Of a DNA stretch of 64,000 nucleotides, positions 1-9,525 are shown one piece after another (positions within the stretch are counted from its first letter, which is position 1; every line of letters begins with the position of its first letter). The position numbers were made by a program, and so were the translations under genes. Below the pieces are notes generated by a model. It saw only the letters and a program-made list of their open reading frames with translations. It did no database searches and was not told the DNA's origin. This stretch comes from Trypanosoma brucei gambiense DAL972 (lineage: Eukaryota > Euglenozoa > Kinetoplastea > Trypanosomatida > Trypanosomatidae). Where the stretch lies: the NCBI RefSeq assembly GCF_000210295.1, contig NC_026739.1, positions 840,262 to 904,261 on the forward strand, written 5' to 3'.

Positions 1-2356
1 CCTTTTGCATATTTTCTTGCGCTAGCAATCTCTCCCGAGTATGCCTTTCCTCCCTTTCCCGAAGCCGCTCCTCTCTGATATTTTGTATAAAGGCGTGCTC
101 CCTCTCCCGTGATTCGTTACGTAATCTTAAGTTTTCTTCAAACTCCGCTGCCTTTTTGAGAATTTCCTCTGTTCTCTGTACAGACGCAAACAGCTGCACT
201 CTCATTGCCTCTTCCTCACGTATTTGCTGCTCCTCACGCCCCCGGCACCGTAACTCCATGGAACTCAATAAGCAACGCTGCATGTTTAAAAAAGCACTAA
301 GTAACAGTTGATCATTCAATTCTCCCTCATCGATCGCCCTTTCAACAGCTGAAGCCAGCAGCGACGCGGCCAATTCATCTTCAGAGACAGCACAAACCAG
401 CTCCATCATTTGTTCCTGACCAATAAAACTAAGAACAAGTCCAATTGATTGCGTAGGTGACGGGAAACCATTCACTAAATAAAAATTTTCTAGCAGGGGT
501 ACACCGCCAAGCCAAACATTAAGAAGTGATTTGTAGACGCCTAGCGAAAACTGTTGCGAGGTGTAGCTCTCCGGAAGGCGCAGCGCCAGAAGTCCACAGC
601 ACTGAAGCTTGTGAGTAACTTGCACTGCCGCTATCAGCGCCGTGTTACTTTTGTGCCCTAATTTAGCGGTAACACTAGCTCCGTCGCGATTTTCAACACT
701 CCCTTCACAAGGCACCCAGATGTATAAGGTTGACAAAAGTGCATGAAGAAAACACTCCCAAGTTGCAGTGGGGGGTCGTGCTCGTCCATCAGAACTGTTT
801 TTTACGGCAAGAAGCAAACTTGCAATCGACTCAATTGCTTTTTTAATCATTTCGTACATAGACCCATTAGAGGATGGTGACAGCCATATAACGAGACAGA
901 GGGCTTCCAAAATGAAGCCGCAGCGACAACATATGTCATCTTCTGCTCGCTCACAGTTTTGCTGATGGGATTGGCTCGTTTTGCCCTTCTCACTCCTTTT
1001 CTTCCCTCCAGAGGCACTCGGCCGTGCGCAGCTTATTGCTGCGGCAGGTGTTTGCTGTGAATCAATCAGCGTCAATAGTTTCTCCAGTAGTGCCATTGCA
1101 TGTGTGGGCGACAGAATACCCGACTCAACTAAGTTTAACTCCCGAACAACGCCAATCTTATGTCTAAGCCGTATACACTGTGAAAGAATGGATAAAGGTT
1201 TCACAAACCGATCAGTTTTTTCCGCAGTCGATGGAACTATGAGCGATGCGTTCACGACAGCACACCACAATCGTGCCTCCAACTCAATAGAGCAAGTAGA
1301 TAATGCATCTTCTCTCCACTTAGCTAGTACTCTGTACAAGAAAACATACACCAAAACGCTACCAAACGCATCTTCAGTTCTTACAACACGATTCACGCAG
1401 TATCGTAGAAGGCGTTCGAGGCGCTCTGCTGCCCATGTTGTCAATGGATTCTCCAAGAACACGAATTCCGTCAAGAGGGACATTTTCTCACCATGTGTTT
1501 GTACAATGTCGATGAACACGTCCAACACTGGTACATCCAAACAAGGTATGAGTGCCATGGGGTGCAATGAGTGAATCAAGTGATCGCCGTACACACCAAG
1601 GATTCGCGATGCCAACTCAGCATCACTTCCAACGACATGTTGGAACTTCTCGACACCATTCATCAATGATAAAAGCAGTTTTACACAATCTTGTGGAAGG
1701 ACCACATCGAGTGCGGCGCGGATCATGACTTTAGGGACGAGAAAAGAAGACGTCTCGCGCTCACCGTTCCCACTGCCCTGTGGTACTTCTTTTTTTGGTG
1801 TCCCCTTCACCTTCTCTGTGCGATTTCTTCGACCCTTTGTCTTTTCATTACCAGTTTTGCACGCTGTCTGTGGTAAACTGAAGAAAAAGCACATCGAGTC
1901 CACATCCAGTGCTCCCGTCAGAGCGAAAAACTTCAAAGTCAACGGCGAGTTTGGAAGAACCTCCTTTGCATCCTTTAATGTGGAATGAAGCGGATACGAT
2001 GACAATCCGTGCACATAGCAAAGCCCCTCGAGCAACAGTTCCATCAACTGGGGACACGGTTGCCTTCCCTCTGAGCCGCTCCTTAGCGACGCACAAAGAA
2101 CGGGGAATATCATGTTGATCTCCTCACATTTATCAAGCGCGGACACACGACCTCTACGTTGAAGATGGTTCAGTAAACTAATTAAATTTTGCGCCATTGA
2201 GCGGCAACAGGGCGGCGATGGGTTGGGAAAAGGTGGACGCCCAAGTGCATCATCCAGCTGCCGAACTGCCAAACACGCGTGTGTTTTAACCTCGTCCACC
2301 GTCAACCTGTCGAGTTCATCCGCATTGAAAACTTGATGTGATGTCGCAAAATTCAT
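1..2356 (-). CDS. Hypothetical helical protein with C-terminal coiled coil (3' part outside window)
   Basis: I read an open frame on the minus strand from an ATG at 2356 to the window edge, about 785 codons with no stop in the stretches checked; an in-frame stop lies just upstream of the ATG. The first ~650 residues are leucine-rich and predicted helical, suggesting an armadillo/HEAT-like solenoid, with a lysine/glutamate-rich linker near residues 170-200. The last ~80 visible residues are Arg/Glu-rich heptad-like sequence (many RERE and EER pairs), typical of a long coiled coil. No catalytic motif or known family was recognised. The opposite strand carries a 197-codon ORF at 981-1574, which I take as a shadow. 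The C-terminus is missing because the window ends. That it is coding is fairly sure; its function is unknown. Confidence 0.8.
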   Translation of the reverse strand, partial: MNFATSHQVFNADELDRLTVDEVKTHACLAVRQLDDALGRPPFPNPSPPCCRSMAQNLISLLNHLQRRGRVSALDKCEEINMIFPVLCASLRSGSEGRQPCPQLMELLLEGLCYVHGLSSYPLHSTLKDAKEVLPNSPLTLKFFALTGALDVDSMCFFFSLPQTACKTGNEKTKGRRNRTEKVKGTPKKEVPQGSGNGERETSSFLVPKVMIRAALDVVLPQDCVKLLLSLMNGVEKFQHVVGSDAELASRILGVYGDHLIHSLHPMALIPCLDVPVLDVFIDIVQTHGEKMSLLTEFVFLENPLTTWAAERLERLLRYCVNRVVRTEDAFGSVLVYVFLYRVLAKWREDALSTCSIELEARLWCAVVNASLIVPSTAEKTDRFVKPLSILSQCIRLRHKIGVVRELNLVESGILSPTHAMALLEKLLTLIDSQQTPAAAISCARPSASGGKKRSEKGKTSQSHQQNCERAEDDICCRCGFILEALCLVIWLSPSSNGSMYEMIKKAIESIASLLLAVKNSSDGRARPPTATWECFLHALLSTLYIWVPCEGSVENRDGASVTAKLGHKSNTALIAAVQVTHKLQCCGLLALRLPESYTSQQFSLGVYKSLLNVWLGGVPLLENFYLVNGFPSPTQSIGLVLSFIGQEQMMELVCAVSEDELAASLLASAVERAIDEGELNDQLLLSAFLNMQRCLLSSMELRCRGREEQQIREEEAMRVQLFASVQRTEEILKKAAEFEENLRLRNESREREHAFIQNIREERLREREERHTRERLLAQENMQK

Positions 2357-2790
2357 CCCACAGTTACACGATCATACGTCCTACACCTGTATATATATAT
2401 ATTACTTATATCAAAAGGGTGAAGATTAGTTTCTCACACATGAGTTTGTTAGCGCAGAAACTGCCAAATGGCAAAAAGGAAGGGGACAGAAATCTGTCCC
2501 ACCGCTTCAACGGAGGGATGTAGAGAAGCCGAAAGTTACTGATACACACTTCCTCAAAAGCTCGTCGGTGAGGCAGAGAAATAATGTTTTCACGAAGAAA
2601 CTTAACACGTTGAGTAAAAAAAAAATGTGATGAAAAGTGTTGGTAGAGGTAGAAAGGGTGGAAAAAAAAAAAGACGAGGAAGTAATGCCTCATTTATCCC
2701 ACAGTAAGCTCACTTTCTCTCCCTTCTTTTAAAAAAAGAAAATAAGTGAGAAGTGTCGAAAGGTTATAGGGAGGCGGAGTGAAAGTGTTC
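2357..2790. other. Intergenic region, 434 bp
   Basis: Between the RlmI-like gene stop and the next gene start. It holds a short TA run near 2391-2402 and purine-rich plus-strand tracts (polypyrimidine on the coding strand) that could direct trans-splicing of the downstream gene. No gene seen. Confidence 0.6.
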
Positions 2791-4110
2791 CTACGATGCT
2801 AGTTCTAGCAAGAAAGCGTAAGAGTAGCAGCCAGCCTCCACTGCTGGTAGCGTTGGGTAATCAATGGATGGCCCAAAGAAGCGAAGGAGTCGCGCTCTTA
2901 AACCATGCTCAGCGGTTACTCTGTTAAAAACATTGAACATTTCACTCCGTGTGGCACGAACAACAGAAGCAGCCACACCACCTCCGGATGCCACATAATC
3001 ATGCATTCCAAGCAATGCCACTTCCTGCGCTACGACTACAATAGAACCTTTGCCACAAACACCTCGAAACAACATGACCTTCAACAAGTTTTGCCACTGC
3101 TCAGGTGAAGACAGTGTGTCGAAACGGTGCTCCAGAAAAACAACATCCTGCTGACGCATGCTTAGTTCTTCGATAGGTGAATTTGTCGTTTCACAAGTGT
3201 TGAAAACAGCACTTGCATGGTTTGCTACCAGGTTTTCACGCACTCGGTTAAGGAGTGACTCATCTGATTCCGCGAAAACAACACTTTTCGCCGTCATTAC
3301 TGCTTGAAGTGCAGCAGCTCCACCACGATCGTTAACACACAAAACGCGCTTACCATGGCATAAATCCCTAAGTACGGCACGTATTCGACGATGGGCTGTG
3401 TTGATAAGCCAACGATTACTTGATGTGGTGGGATATTCATCTCTTGGCAACCACATGTTACTCGCGCCATTTTCCATGTATGTTTCGGGTAGAGTTATGG
3501 TTGGAGTAATAAGAGTTAGCTTTTCGTGATCCTTTAGGTGTGGAGTATCCAATAGTACCTCTTCGACTCCGTGCTGCCGCAGCAATTCGGTTACCGCAGG
3601 AACAATCCGTTCTGCACCCGCAGATGTTGCAACCACTCGCGCAAAGCTGGAAGAAAAGAGATCAACGTAAAGGGAGGGAACACCATCTGCATAACCATTC
3701 ACGACGCGGTAGGCATTGGTGCTGCCGGTCCTTACATGACGGAAAACAGATTGTCGTCGCCCCCACGCTTCTTTAACGCGATTAACGAAAAAATCCTCAC
3801 TAATCCTTGGTAGGTCCGTCACTACTTTAGGTGTATGGTGAAAAATATCAACACGCAGCAGCGCTGGTTCATAAAATGCCAGCGCTAGCAGCTTCCGGTG
3901 ATCCGCATCTCTTAACTCCACAACACTTCCTGGTTCTATCTCACGTCGAGCAAAGTCAAGACTATGAGAATCGAAGGAGCTCAGCGGAATGGAAAGTTGT
4001 CGGCCACACGTGACTCGTCGCTGCTGTCCCACACGTAGTTGCAGTTGCGGAAACTTTTCTGCTGGTGTGAGTCTGTGGGTAAGCAATGGTGTAAACACCT
4101 TGGACCACAT
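2791..4110 (-). CDS. RlmI-like PUA/SAM methyltransferase-fold protein, apparently catalytically degenerate
   Basis: 439 residues from the ATG at 4110. The longer frame to 4173 starts only with TTG, so I reject it. The N-terminus (MWSKVFTPLLTHRL) is basic and could be a mitochondrial presequence. Residues ~30-90 resemble a PUA-like domain. The following block, with an NAYRVVNGYADGVPSLYVD motif, matches the RlmI/RlmK family of 23S rRNA cytosine-C5 methyltransferases. A Rossmann motif I remnant (VLCVNDRGGAAAL, ~residue 255) and an acidic strand (FAESDESLL) follow. The DPP motif of the family is replaced by LEHRF near residue 325, and the later strand reads GSIVVVAQEVALL without the expected catalytic Cys. 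So the fold is recognisable but m5C transfer is doubtful; an RNA-binding or ribosome-assembly role is inference. Confidence 0.8.
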   Translation of the reverse strand: MWSKVFTPLLTHRLTPAEKFPQLQLRVGQQRRVTCGRQLSIPLSSFDSHSLDFARREIEPGSVVELRDADHRKLLALAFYEPALLRVDIFHHTPKVVTDLPRISEDFFVNRVKEAWGRRQSVFRHVRTGSTNAYRVVNGYADGVPSLYVDLFSSSFARVVATSAGAERIVPAVTELLRQHGVEEVLLDTPHLKDHEKLTLITPTITLPETYMENGASNMWLPRDEYPTTSSNRWLINTAHRRIRAVLRDLCHGKRVLCVNDRGGAAALQAVMTAKSVVFAESDESLLNRVRENLVANHASAVFNTCETTNSPIEELSMRQQDVVFLEHRFDTLSSPEQWQNLLKVMLFRGVCGKGSIVVVAQEVALLGMHDYVASGGGVAASVVRATRSEMFNVFNRVTAEHGLRARLLRFFGPSIDYPTLPAVEAGCYSYAFLLELAS

Positions 4111-4610
4111 GGCAGCGGGAAGTTGTGTCCTCCTCCTATGTGTTAATGTTTCTTCCCTTATACTACCGCACAATATTTTTCCTTTATTGCACGGCTATAT
4201 TCATCCGTTCATTCATTGTTCGTCCGATTAATTCACAAATGGCGGTCCCGGACACAAGAAAGATCAAAATATGTGGAGAAAAAAGAGGGGGACAGCAAGG
4301 ATGTGACCATAAAAAGCAAGTTTGAAAAAGAAAATGACGTGCACACCGCAGAGTCCAATGATCAGTACACCTACAGGTACACCAAAAAAAAAAAAAGTAT
4401 AAGGAATAAAGGGATAATGATGAAAAAATAGAGAACTGTGTTGGAGCACTGACCAGAAAAACCGACCGTCCCCAATTAATGGCAAGAAATTGGTTTTTTT
4501 TGTCGCATAAGTACACGCAGGACAACTGCATCCACTAGTACACCGCCGCTTCACACATGTAGTGTCAGGCATCACTGCACGCGGGAAAATGAGGAGAAAA
4601 TCATTCGATA
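4111..4610. other. Intergenic region, 500 bp
   Basis: Spacer between the SET gene stop and the RlmI-like start. A-rich runs near 4383-4396 on the plus strand are T-runs on the coding strand, suitable as a splice-acceptor tract. The small frames here are low-complexity Phe/Leu/Ser translations; no gene seen. Confidence 0.6.
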
Positions 4611-5648
4611 TCATTCGAAGTGGTCGTGCTCACCTCCTGCAACTTCGCGAGAAAACAAATAACGCGATTCACACATATAATCCTCATCCTCTTCTTCATC
4701 GGTGAGTTCATTGGCATTTGTGAAAGAATTACGGTGGCTACGAGGAAACATTCTCTTGCCTTTGTGTTCTCCATAGTCAAGTGTGAGTTCCTCGCCCACA
4801 TTAATATCCCTTGCAGCCCGTACAACAACTGTAGCAGTTGGAAGCGACACACAAGCAGCACATGCAGGTGATGAGGCACTGTGATTTAACATGTCAACAA
4901 TTGGTACGATGGCTGACGTTACCGTATCTGTCCTAACGTCATCCGTCCGTATCACCTTCAATTTAAGCACACGAGCACGCACAACGTAGATGGAAGTAAG
5001 AATGGCACTGTCCAATTCGGACGGATGGGCATCGTAAAATCTGTACTCCTCCTGAGGGGCATGTAATAATATGCAATCTCGCAGATTCCACGCGATCTGC
5101 TCGATGGTGGAGTGCACATTTGACCCACACCCACCTTCCGAAAAGTATGGTGCCTCCAAACCATAAGAAAAATACTCAGTTAAAGGAAGGGAGCTTACGT
5201 ATAAATCCGCCTTGCGATCTTTTACAGGTCCTAAAGAAGGATTTCCAACACCGACACGAGTTTTGAGTTTAATGACGCTCTGCCAAAAGTACCGAAGCGC
5301 AATGGACACGGCAAGCGACGCCTCCACGGGGGAGAGTGTTAGGGTTACAACTTCATTTTCGTCTGTTGACACGGACGCGGTAAGTGAAACGCGGTCTTGA
5401 GGAAAATCGGGCGACAGTCGCCACAGCCACATCGTTGCCTCGGGGAAAAGTGTGGACCGGTTCCAGCGGCGTAAAGTGCGAGGGACACGAGACGCATGAG
5501 GGAAATAACAGTTACGAGAGGGAACAGAGAGCAACAAATCCCCTTTTCGAAAACAACGGCGCGCGAATAATCCACGGACGCTATCATGTCCCCGTCTCGC
5601 TTGTAACATAGGTGCCGCACGAGCCCCCAACATGTGAAGCAGCGTCAT
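4611..5648 (-). CDS. SET-domain protein, Rubisco-LSMT/SETD-like class
   Basis: 345 residues from an ATG. The frame opens with a SET N-flank (GHDSVRGLFARRCFRKGDLL, residues ~20-39: the Gly-rich 'rGlfA..d...Gd.l' strand). It has a long insert through residues ~95-240, as in the Rubisco LSMT/SETD3/SETD6 group, then the SET core: VDMLNHS (251-257), whose Asn-His contacts S-adenosylmethionine in this family, and GEELTLDYGEH (285-295), with the conserved Tyr at 292. All key SET residues therefore look present, unlike the SMYD-like protein at 36580-38592. The expected role is protein lysine (or histidine) N-methylation; the substrate cannot be read from sequence. No targeting signal is obvious. The C-terminal ~50 residues are acidic. 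Confidence 0.85.
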   Translation of the reverse strand: MTLLHMLGARAAPMLQARRGHDSVRGLFARRCFRKGDLLLSVPSRNCYFPHASRVPRTLRRWNRSTLFPEATMWLWRLSPDFPQDRVSLTASVSTDENEVVTLTLSPVEASLAVSIALRYFWQSVIKLKTRVGVGNPSLGPVKDRKADLYVSSLPLTEYFSYGLEAPYFSEGGCGSNVHSTIEQIAWNLRDCILLHAPQEEYRFYDAHPSELDSAILTSIYVVRARVLKLKVIRTDDVRTDTVTSAIVPIVDMLNHSASSPACAACVSLPTATVVVRAARDINVGEELTLDYGEHKGKRMFPRSHRNSFTNANELTDEEEDEDYMCESRYLFSREVAGGEHDHFE

Positions 5649-7180
5649 GCCGTAACTTGCGGTAAAAGGTCCTTCTGGTTGTGGTAGTTGGCACCAAAAC
5701 AGCAGTAATGTAAGAAAGATACTAATAAATAATTGAACTTACACATAGGACAAGAGATGTAAAACGGAAAAGAATAAAAGATGAAGAACAATGTGTGGAA
5801 TGTTCCTTGTATCATCATTTCATCGCTCATACTCGGTAAATATGTCAGATATACAGCACAACTACAATAGAACAAGAATTAAAAAAAGCAACATCTAACC
5901 CCACAAACCGACGTACCCTCTATCAAGGGAACACTCTTTCGATATACTACAGTTGCTACATAATGAACAAATACAAAATAGAGGGAGGGAATTAGGTAGT
6001 ATAGAATCAAATATTCACTGAAAGATGGTTCGTATCTCTCTGTTAAGTGAAATCACATAGCTGCACGTGCAAGACATGGAGGAAAAGGCATACGGCACTC
6101 ACGTGGACAGGCCTGCGATTGTGCAGTACGCTTGTGACACACTAAACGAACACAAAAAAAAACGTGCACACACACACGGCAGAATGACTATTGATATCTG
6201 AACCATCTAAACGCTAATTGATCGACTTTTGTGTTTTCACGCATTCACTCACGGTTGAAACATACAGATAGTTCAATAAGACGAAGCAATTTTTAAAAAA
6301 CCATTATAAGTAACACCAAGATTAGCGCTGCATGATACAACTGCTATTATTATTATTATTTATTACACTCAACCTCGAGTAACAGCTGGGGGAACAAATC
6401 CCTTGTTGGTGTTGAGTGTCTACAGGACGGAGTTTTTAACATTTGTTCAGTGTCCCTTACACGCAGTATAATACAATGAACAGGACTTTAATTCCCTTCC
6501 ACTCTTTCCGTTAGTGTGCCCACTCATGGCGCGAAGAAAAAAGGGTGAGGAAAAAGGAAGGAGGCACCTCGAAAAACGGATGGAAAAGGGTCGAAAAACA
6601 TGTAAAATATCGCGAAAATGATGTTTGGAAGAAGCATGTGAATCGCAGGAACAAACGCAAGAAAAAGAACCACAAGTACAAGTACCCCACAATAAGAGGG
6701 AAAGGTTTGTGAAAGGCAACGAAACAAAAAAAAATTGCATATGGATATAAAAATACGTTCACAATTCACCTCCAATTAACGGTAAAGAAAACAAAAAGCC
6801 CTCACGAGCACCCCAACGTAAAGGATTGATTAACACTTGATTTTTTAAAAAAAAACGCATAAATGAACGAAAAGGAAACACCTCTTTACCTCTTCATCTC
6901 GATATATCCATTGTTTTCGTACTTTACAAGTCTGACAGCATGCTATCACTATTCCTTTGAGTGTCGAGCCGCCCCGACCTTAGCGGTAAAAAATTACAAA
7001 CAACGCATCAACGCATTTATGTGTAGTGAGGAAAGAAAACCTTGACCCAAACATGAGGTTAACGAAAAGTGGTAGAACCCAGATAACAACTGTCCCACAG
7101 GTCCCACAAACGGGAAAGAAAAAGATATTTACGGTCTGGGCGTGTGCAGTGAGGGATCCATCTAAAGATGTACAAACTTT
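5649..7180. other. Long intergenic region, 1.5 kb
   Basis: Between the DZIP1-like stop and the SET-protein start. A pyrimidine-rich stretch on the coding strand (plus 5748-5792) followed by candidate AG sites could be the SET gene's acceptor. An ATT triplet run lies at about 6343-6362 and a CA run at 6166-6178. Minus-strand frames at 6447-6775 are Phe-rich low complexity and not convincing. It most likely holds the 3' UTR of the DZIP1-like mRNA plus a spacer. Confidence 0.55.
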
Positions 7181-8953
7181 TTACAAATAATTACCATGAA
7201 TCCCAGGTGCGCCATATCCCCTCATTGACAAAACGGAGGAGCCAGAAAAATTTCCGCCGCTTCCGCCCGAGTCCGTTTTAGAGACATGAGTTGACGAAAC
7301 GGAAGTTGCCTTCGTAGTGGTTGAGGATTCTTTCGGCCTCTCCGACTCGAAGTAACTATTCACTCCTACTGACGATTTAATCGAGGTTTCCCCAGGTGCA
7401 ACTGACACAAGCGTACATCCGCTCCCCGACGGCGCAGTGGTGGGCTGATCGTTGGGAAAAGTACGAGAATAATCGCGAGACTGTACGGCACCACATACAT
7501 CGAATTGTGTGTGAGAGGCGCTCGGTGGCAGAATAGCGCTATCGTGAGAGAATGCGGCGCTGTGGCAAGATCTGCTGCCAAATCCCATAAACGTTTCATC
7601 ATTGAACACTATGGCTTGATGTCCAGGACGGCCGTTTACATCAACCCTTTCAGAGATTCCAACTGCCCCTGAGAAATGAAGAGGTCGTAAATTTGGTCCT
7701 TGCGTGGGTTCAAGGCTATTGTCTAGTGAATCACCTTGTTGATACAGCGCACTTGTATCCTTGTTTCCCAAGAGCATCACTGAGGTGTCGAAAGCAGATG
7801 ATGCATCATCGTTTCCACTTAGTGTCAGTTGCTCTACTTTCAGGTTACCAGTATCACAACTTCTCTGCCGTAAAGAGCTATGGTATGGATCTGGTGTAGT
7901 GCTGCCACTCGCATTATTCCAAAGTACCTTGACACTGGGAAGACTATACACTTCTGCTGGCGATGCAAATGATACACAATTAAGTACCTTCGGCTCAGCA
8001 GTCGAGGTGTTTACAACATCACAGTGTCGATGGAAGTTGCAGCTACCTACGTTTCGTTGCCTAATCGAAGCCTCCAACTGCGCCACGCGCAACTGTGTCG
8101 CATGTAGCTCCTCCTGAAACTTTTTAATTATCATTTCCTGCTCCACCTGCTTTCTTTGCAGGGAAGTGTTGATATCGTCAGGGGGAGGTGAACATGGCTG
8201 ACTTGCCACAGGTAACGCTGCATTACCAGTGGAAGCTAACATGGCATTGTCATTCTTGTTTTGTTTATTGCAACGTTGCTCGTTTGTCACGAACTCACGC
8301 AAAAACGCCAAATCGTGCTTAATTTGTGACACCTCCGCCATCAGTGGGTCATTTGACGCCTCAATTGCAGCTGATGATTCTGGTGGTGATGCGGTGGTTT
8401 CTTCTGTTAATGGATAGTGTTGGACCCTACGGTGACGTTTTATCATGTGAGAATTTAAGGATGAGTTAGAGGGATAGTTGTTGCCACAATATAAACAAGT
8501 GTGTAGCTGCTCCGTTATTCGAGAATGACCCCTCCAGCGTTCGTGCGCGACCTTACGATTAGTTGGGGAAGGGTCTTGTCGTTTCACGCCGCTCATGGAA
8601 ACAATCTCTCGCAGTTCCGCCAGTTCTGCAAACACCCGATCACTTTCCTCACGCATGTCACGAAGTTTTTCTTCAGCTCTTTTTGCCTCAGTTTCCAGCA
8701 TTTGCTGGCGGTACGAAAGGTACTGAATGGTGCACTGCATCGTACGACTAACTCGCCTCACCAAGTGATATGCCCTTTTTGAGAAAAACCATTCCAGAGG
8801 GAGGTCAAGTTCCTGCCAGCCGATTTGTCGTATCATTGATTCTTTCATTGACGTCTGAGTTCCTTCCTCAGAGCTGTAAAGCGCAGGCCCATCCACAACG
8901 GAAAGAAATGCAATATCACATGGTGGCTGGTGCAACTTAAATTCAAAACCCAT
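7181..8953 (-). CDS. DZIP1-like C2H2 zinc-finger coiled-coil protein
   Basis: 590 residues from the ATG at 8953; an alternative in-frame ATG at 8995 would add 14 residues encoded mostly by a telomere-like repeat, and the frame beyond that reaches only a TTG. The N-terminus (GFEFKLHQ...) and the helix around residues 40-100 match the Dzip-like N-terminal domain, followed by a coiled coil (~85-120). A single C2H2 finger follows (CLYCGNNY...HMIKRH, residues 153-174), then more coiled coil. The C-terminal half is Ser/Thr-rich and disordered. In animals DZIP1/DZIP1L (Iguana) acts at the basal body and transition zone in ciliogenesis, so a basal-body role is plausible here by family, not shown. Confidence 0.8.
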   Translation of the reverse strand: MGFEFKLHQPPCDIAFLSVVDGPALYSSEEGTQTSMKESMIRQIGWQELDLPLEWFFSKRAYHLVRRVSRTMQCTIQYLSYRQQMLETEAKRAEEKLRDMREESDRVFAELAELREIVSMSGVKRQDPSPTNRKVAHERWRGHSRITEQLHTCLYCGNNYPSNSSLNSHMIKRHRRVQHYPLTEETTASPPESSAAIEASNDPLMAEVSQIKHDLAFLREFVTNEQRCNKQNKNDNAMLASTGNAALPVASQPCSPPPDDINTSLQRKQVEQEMIIKKFQEELHATQLRVAQLEASIRQRNVGSCNFHRHCDVVNTSTAEPKVLNCVSFASPAEVYSLPSVKVLWNNASGSTTPDPYHSSLRQRSCDTGNLKVEQLTLSGNDDASSAFDTSVMLLGNKDTSALYQQGDSLDNSLEPTQGPNLRPLHFSGAVGISERVDVNGRPGHQAIVFNDETFMGFGSRSCHSAAFSHDSAILPPSASHTQFDVCGAVQSRDYSRTFPNDQPTTAPSGSGCTLVSVAPGETSIKSSVGVNSYFESERPKESSTTTKATSVSSTHVSKTDSGGSGGNFSGSSVLSMRGYGAPGIHGNYL

Positions 8954-8963
8954 CGCCGCGAGT

Positions 8964-8991
8964 CTAAACCCAACCCTAACCCTAACCCCCC
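8964..8991. repeat. Interstitial telomeric (CCCTAA/TTAGGG) tract
   Basis: Two perfect CCCTAA units at 8974-8985, flanked by degenerate units (AAACCCAA before and a C6 run after). On the coding strand this reads GGGTTAGGGTT just upstream of the DZIP1-like ATG at 8953. Trypanosome telomeres are TTAGGG repeats. The tract sits between two in-frame ATGs (8995 and 8953), so it is either 5' UTR or codes for an Arg/Val-rich stretch (RVRVGFR). Confidence 0.9.
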
Positions 8992-8995
8992 TCAT

Positions 8996-9525
8996 CAGTT
9001 CATTAACAATGCAAATAAAGGGTAAATAAAAAGACACACATACACATAGACTTGAGAATAACTCACACGTGTAGAATACGAAGTAACAAGCAAAAAACAA
9101 TTAACGGAGCGACCAATACAATTCGTCGGCGTGAGGGGGGGGGAAGTTATGGCAATAACCAGCTTATGTAGACCTCAGGGCAAAAAGTGTTTCGACCAAT
9201 ATAAATGTATACCCTGTACTCTCAACGATAAAAGAGAATACGCATACGAATGCGCCCTCGTTCTGACAAACTCAACGATATCACCAAATTATAGCCGCAC
9301 AAGGGTGTTGTTCTGTCTCCACCAGTAAAAACGGAAGGTGACATTATTCCTCAGGCAGCACTATCTTATTCCCATTTCACACTCACAGTGATGAGACCGA
9401 GTGAATGGGTGTACGGCTGTTTCCTCCGAGGAAGGTAAAATGGTTAGGTATCTTTAAGAAATTATATAAAAAAACCCTTGGGAAACACCAATTTAAAAAG
9501 CGCATCTCGGCATAACCAACTTTTT
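8996..9525. other. Intergenic region upstream of the DZIP1-like gene
   Basis: About 530 bp between the S1P lyase stop and the DZIP1-like start. A G8 run near 9135 is the only notable feature. No gene seen. Confidence 0.55.

Noticed and set aside
981..1574. 197-codon plus-strand frame
   Set aside because: Antisense to the long minus-strand gene at 1-2356, no domain, against the direction of all other genes.
8954..9100. N-terminal extension of the DZIP1-like protein to 9100
   Set aside because: Starts only at TTG; hydrophobic leader is a translation of the 5' region. The ATG at 8995 remains a minor possibility.
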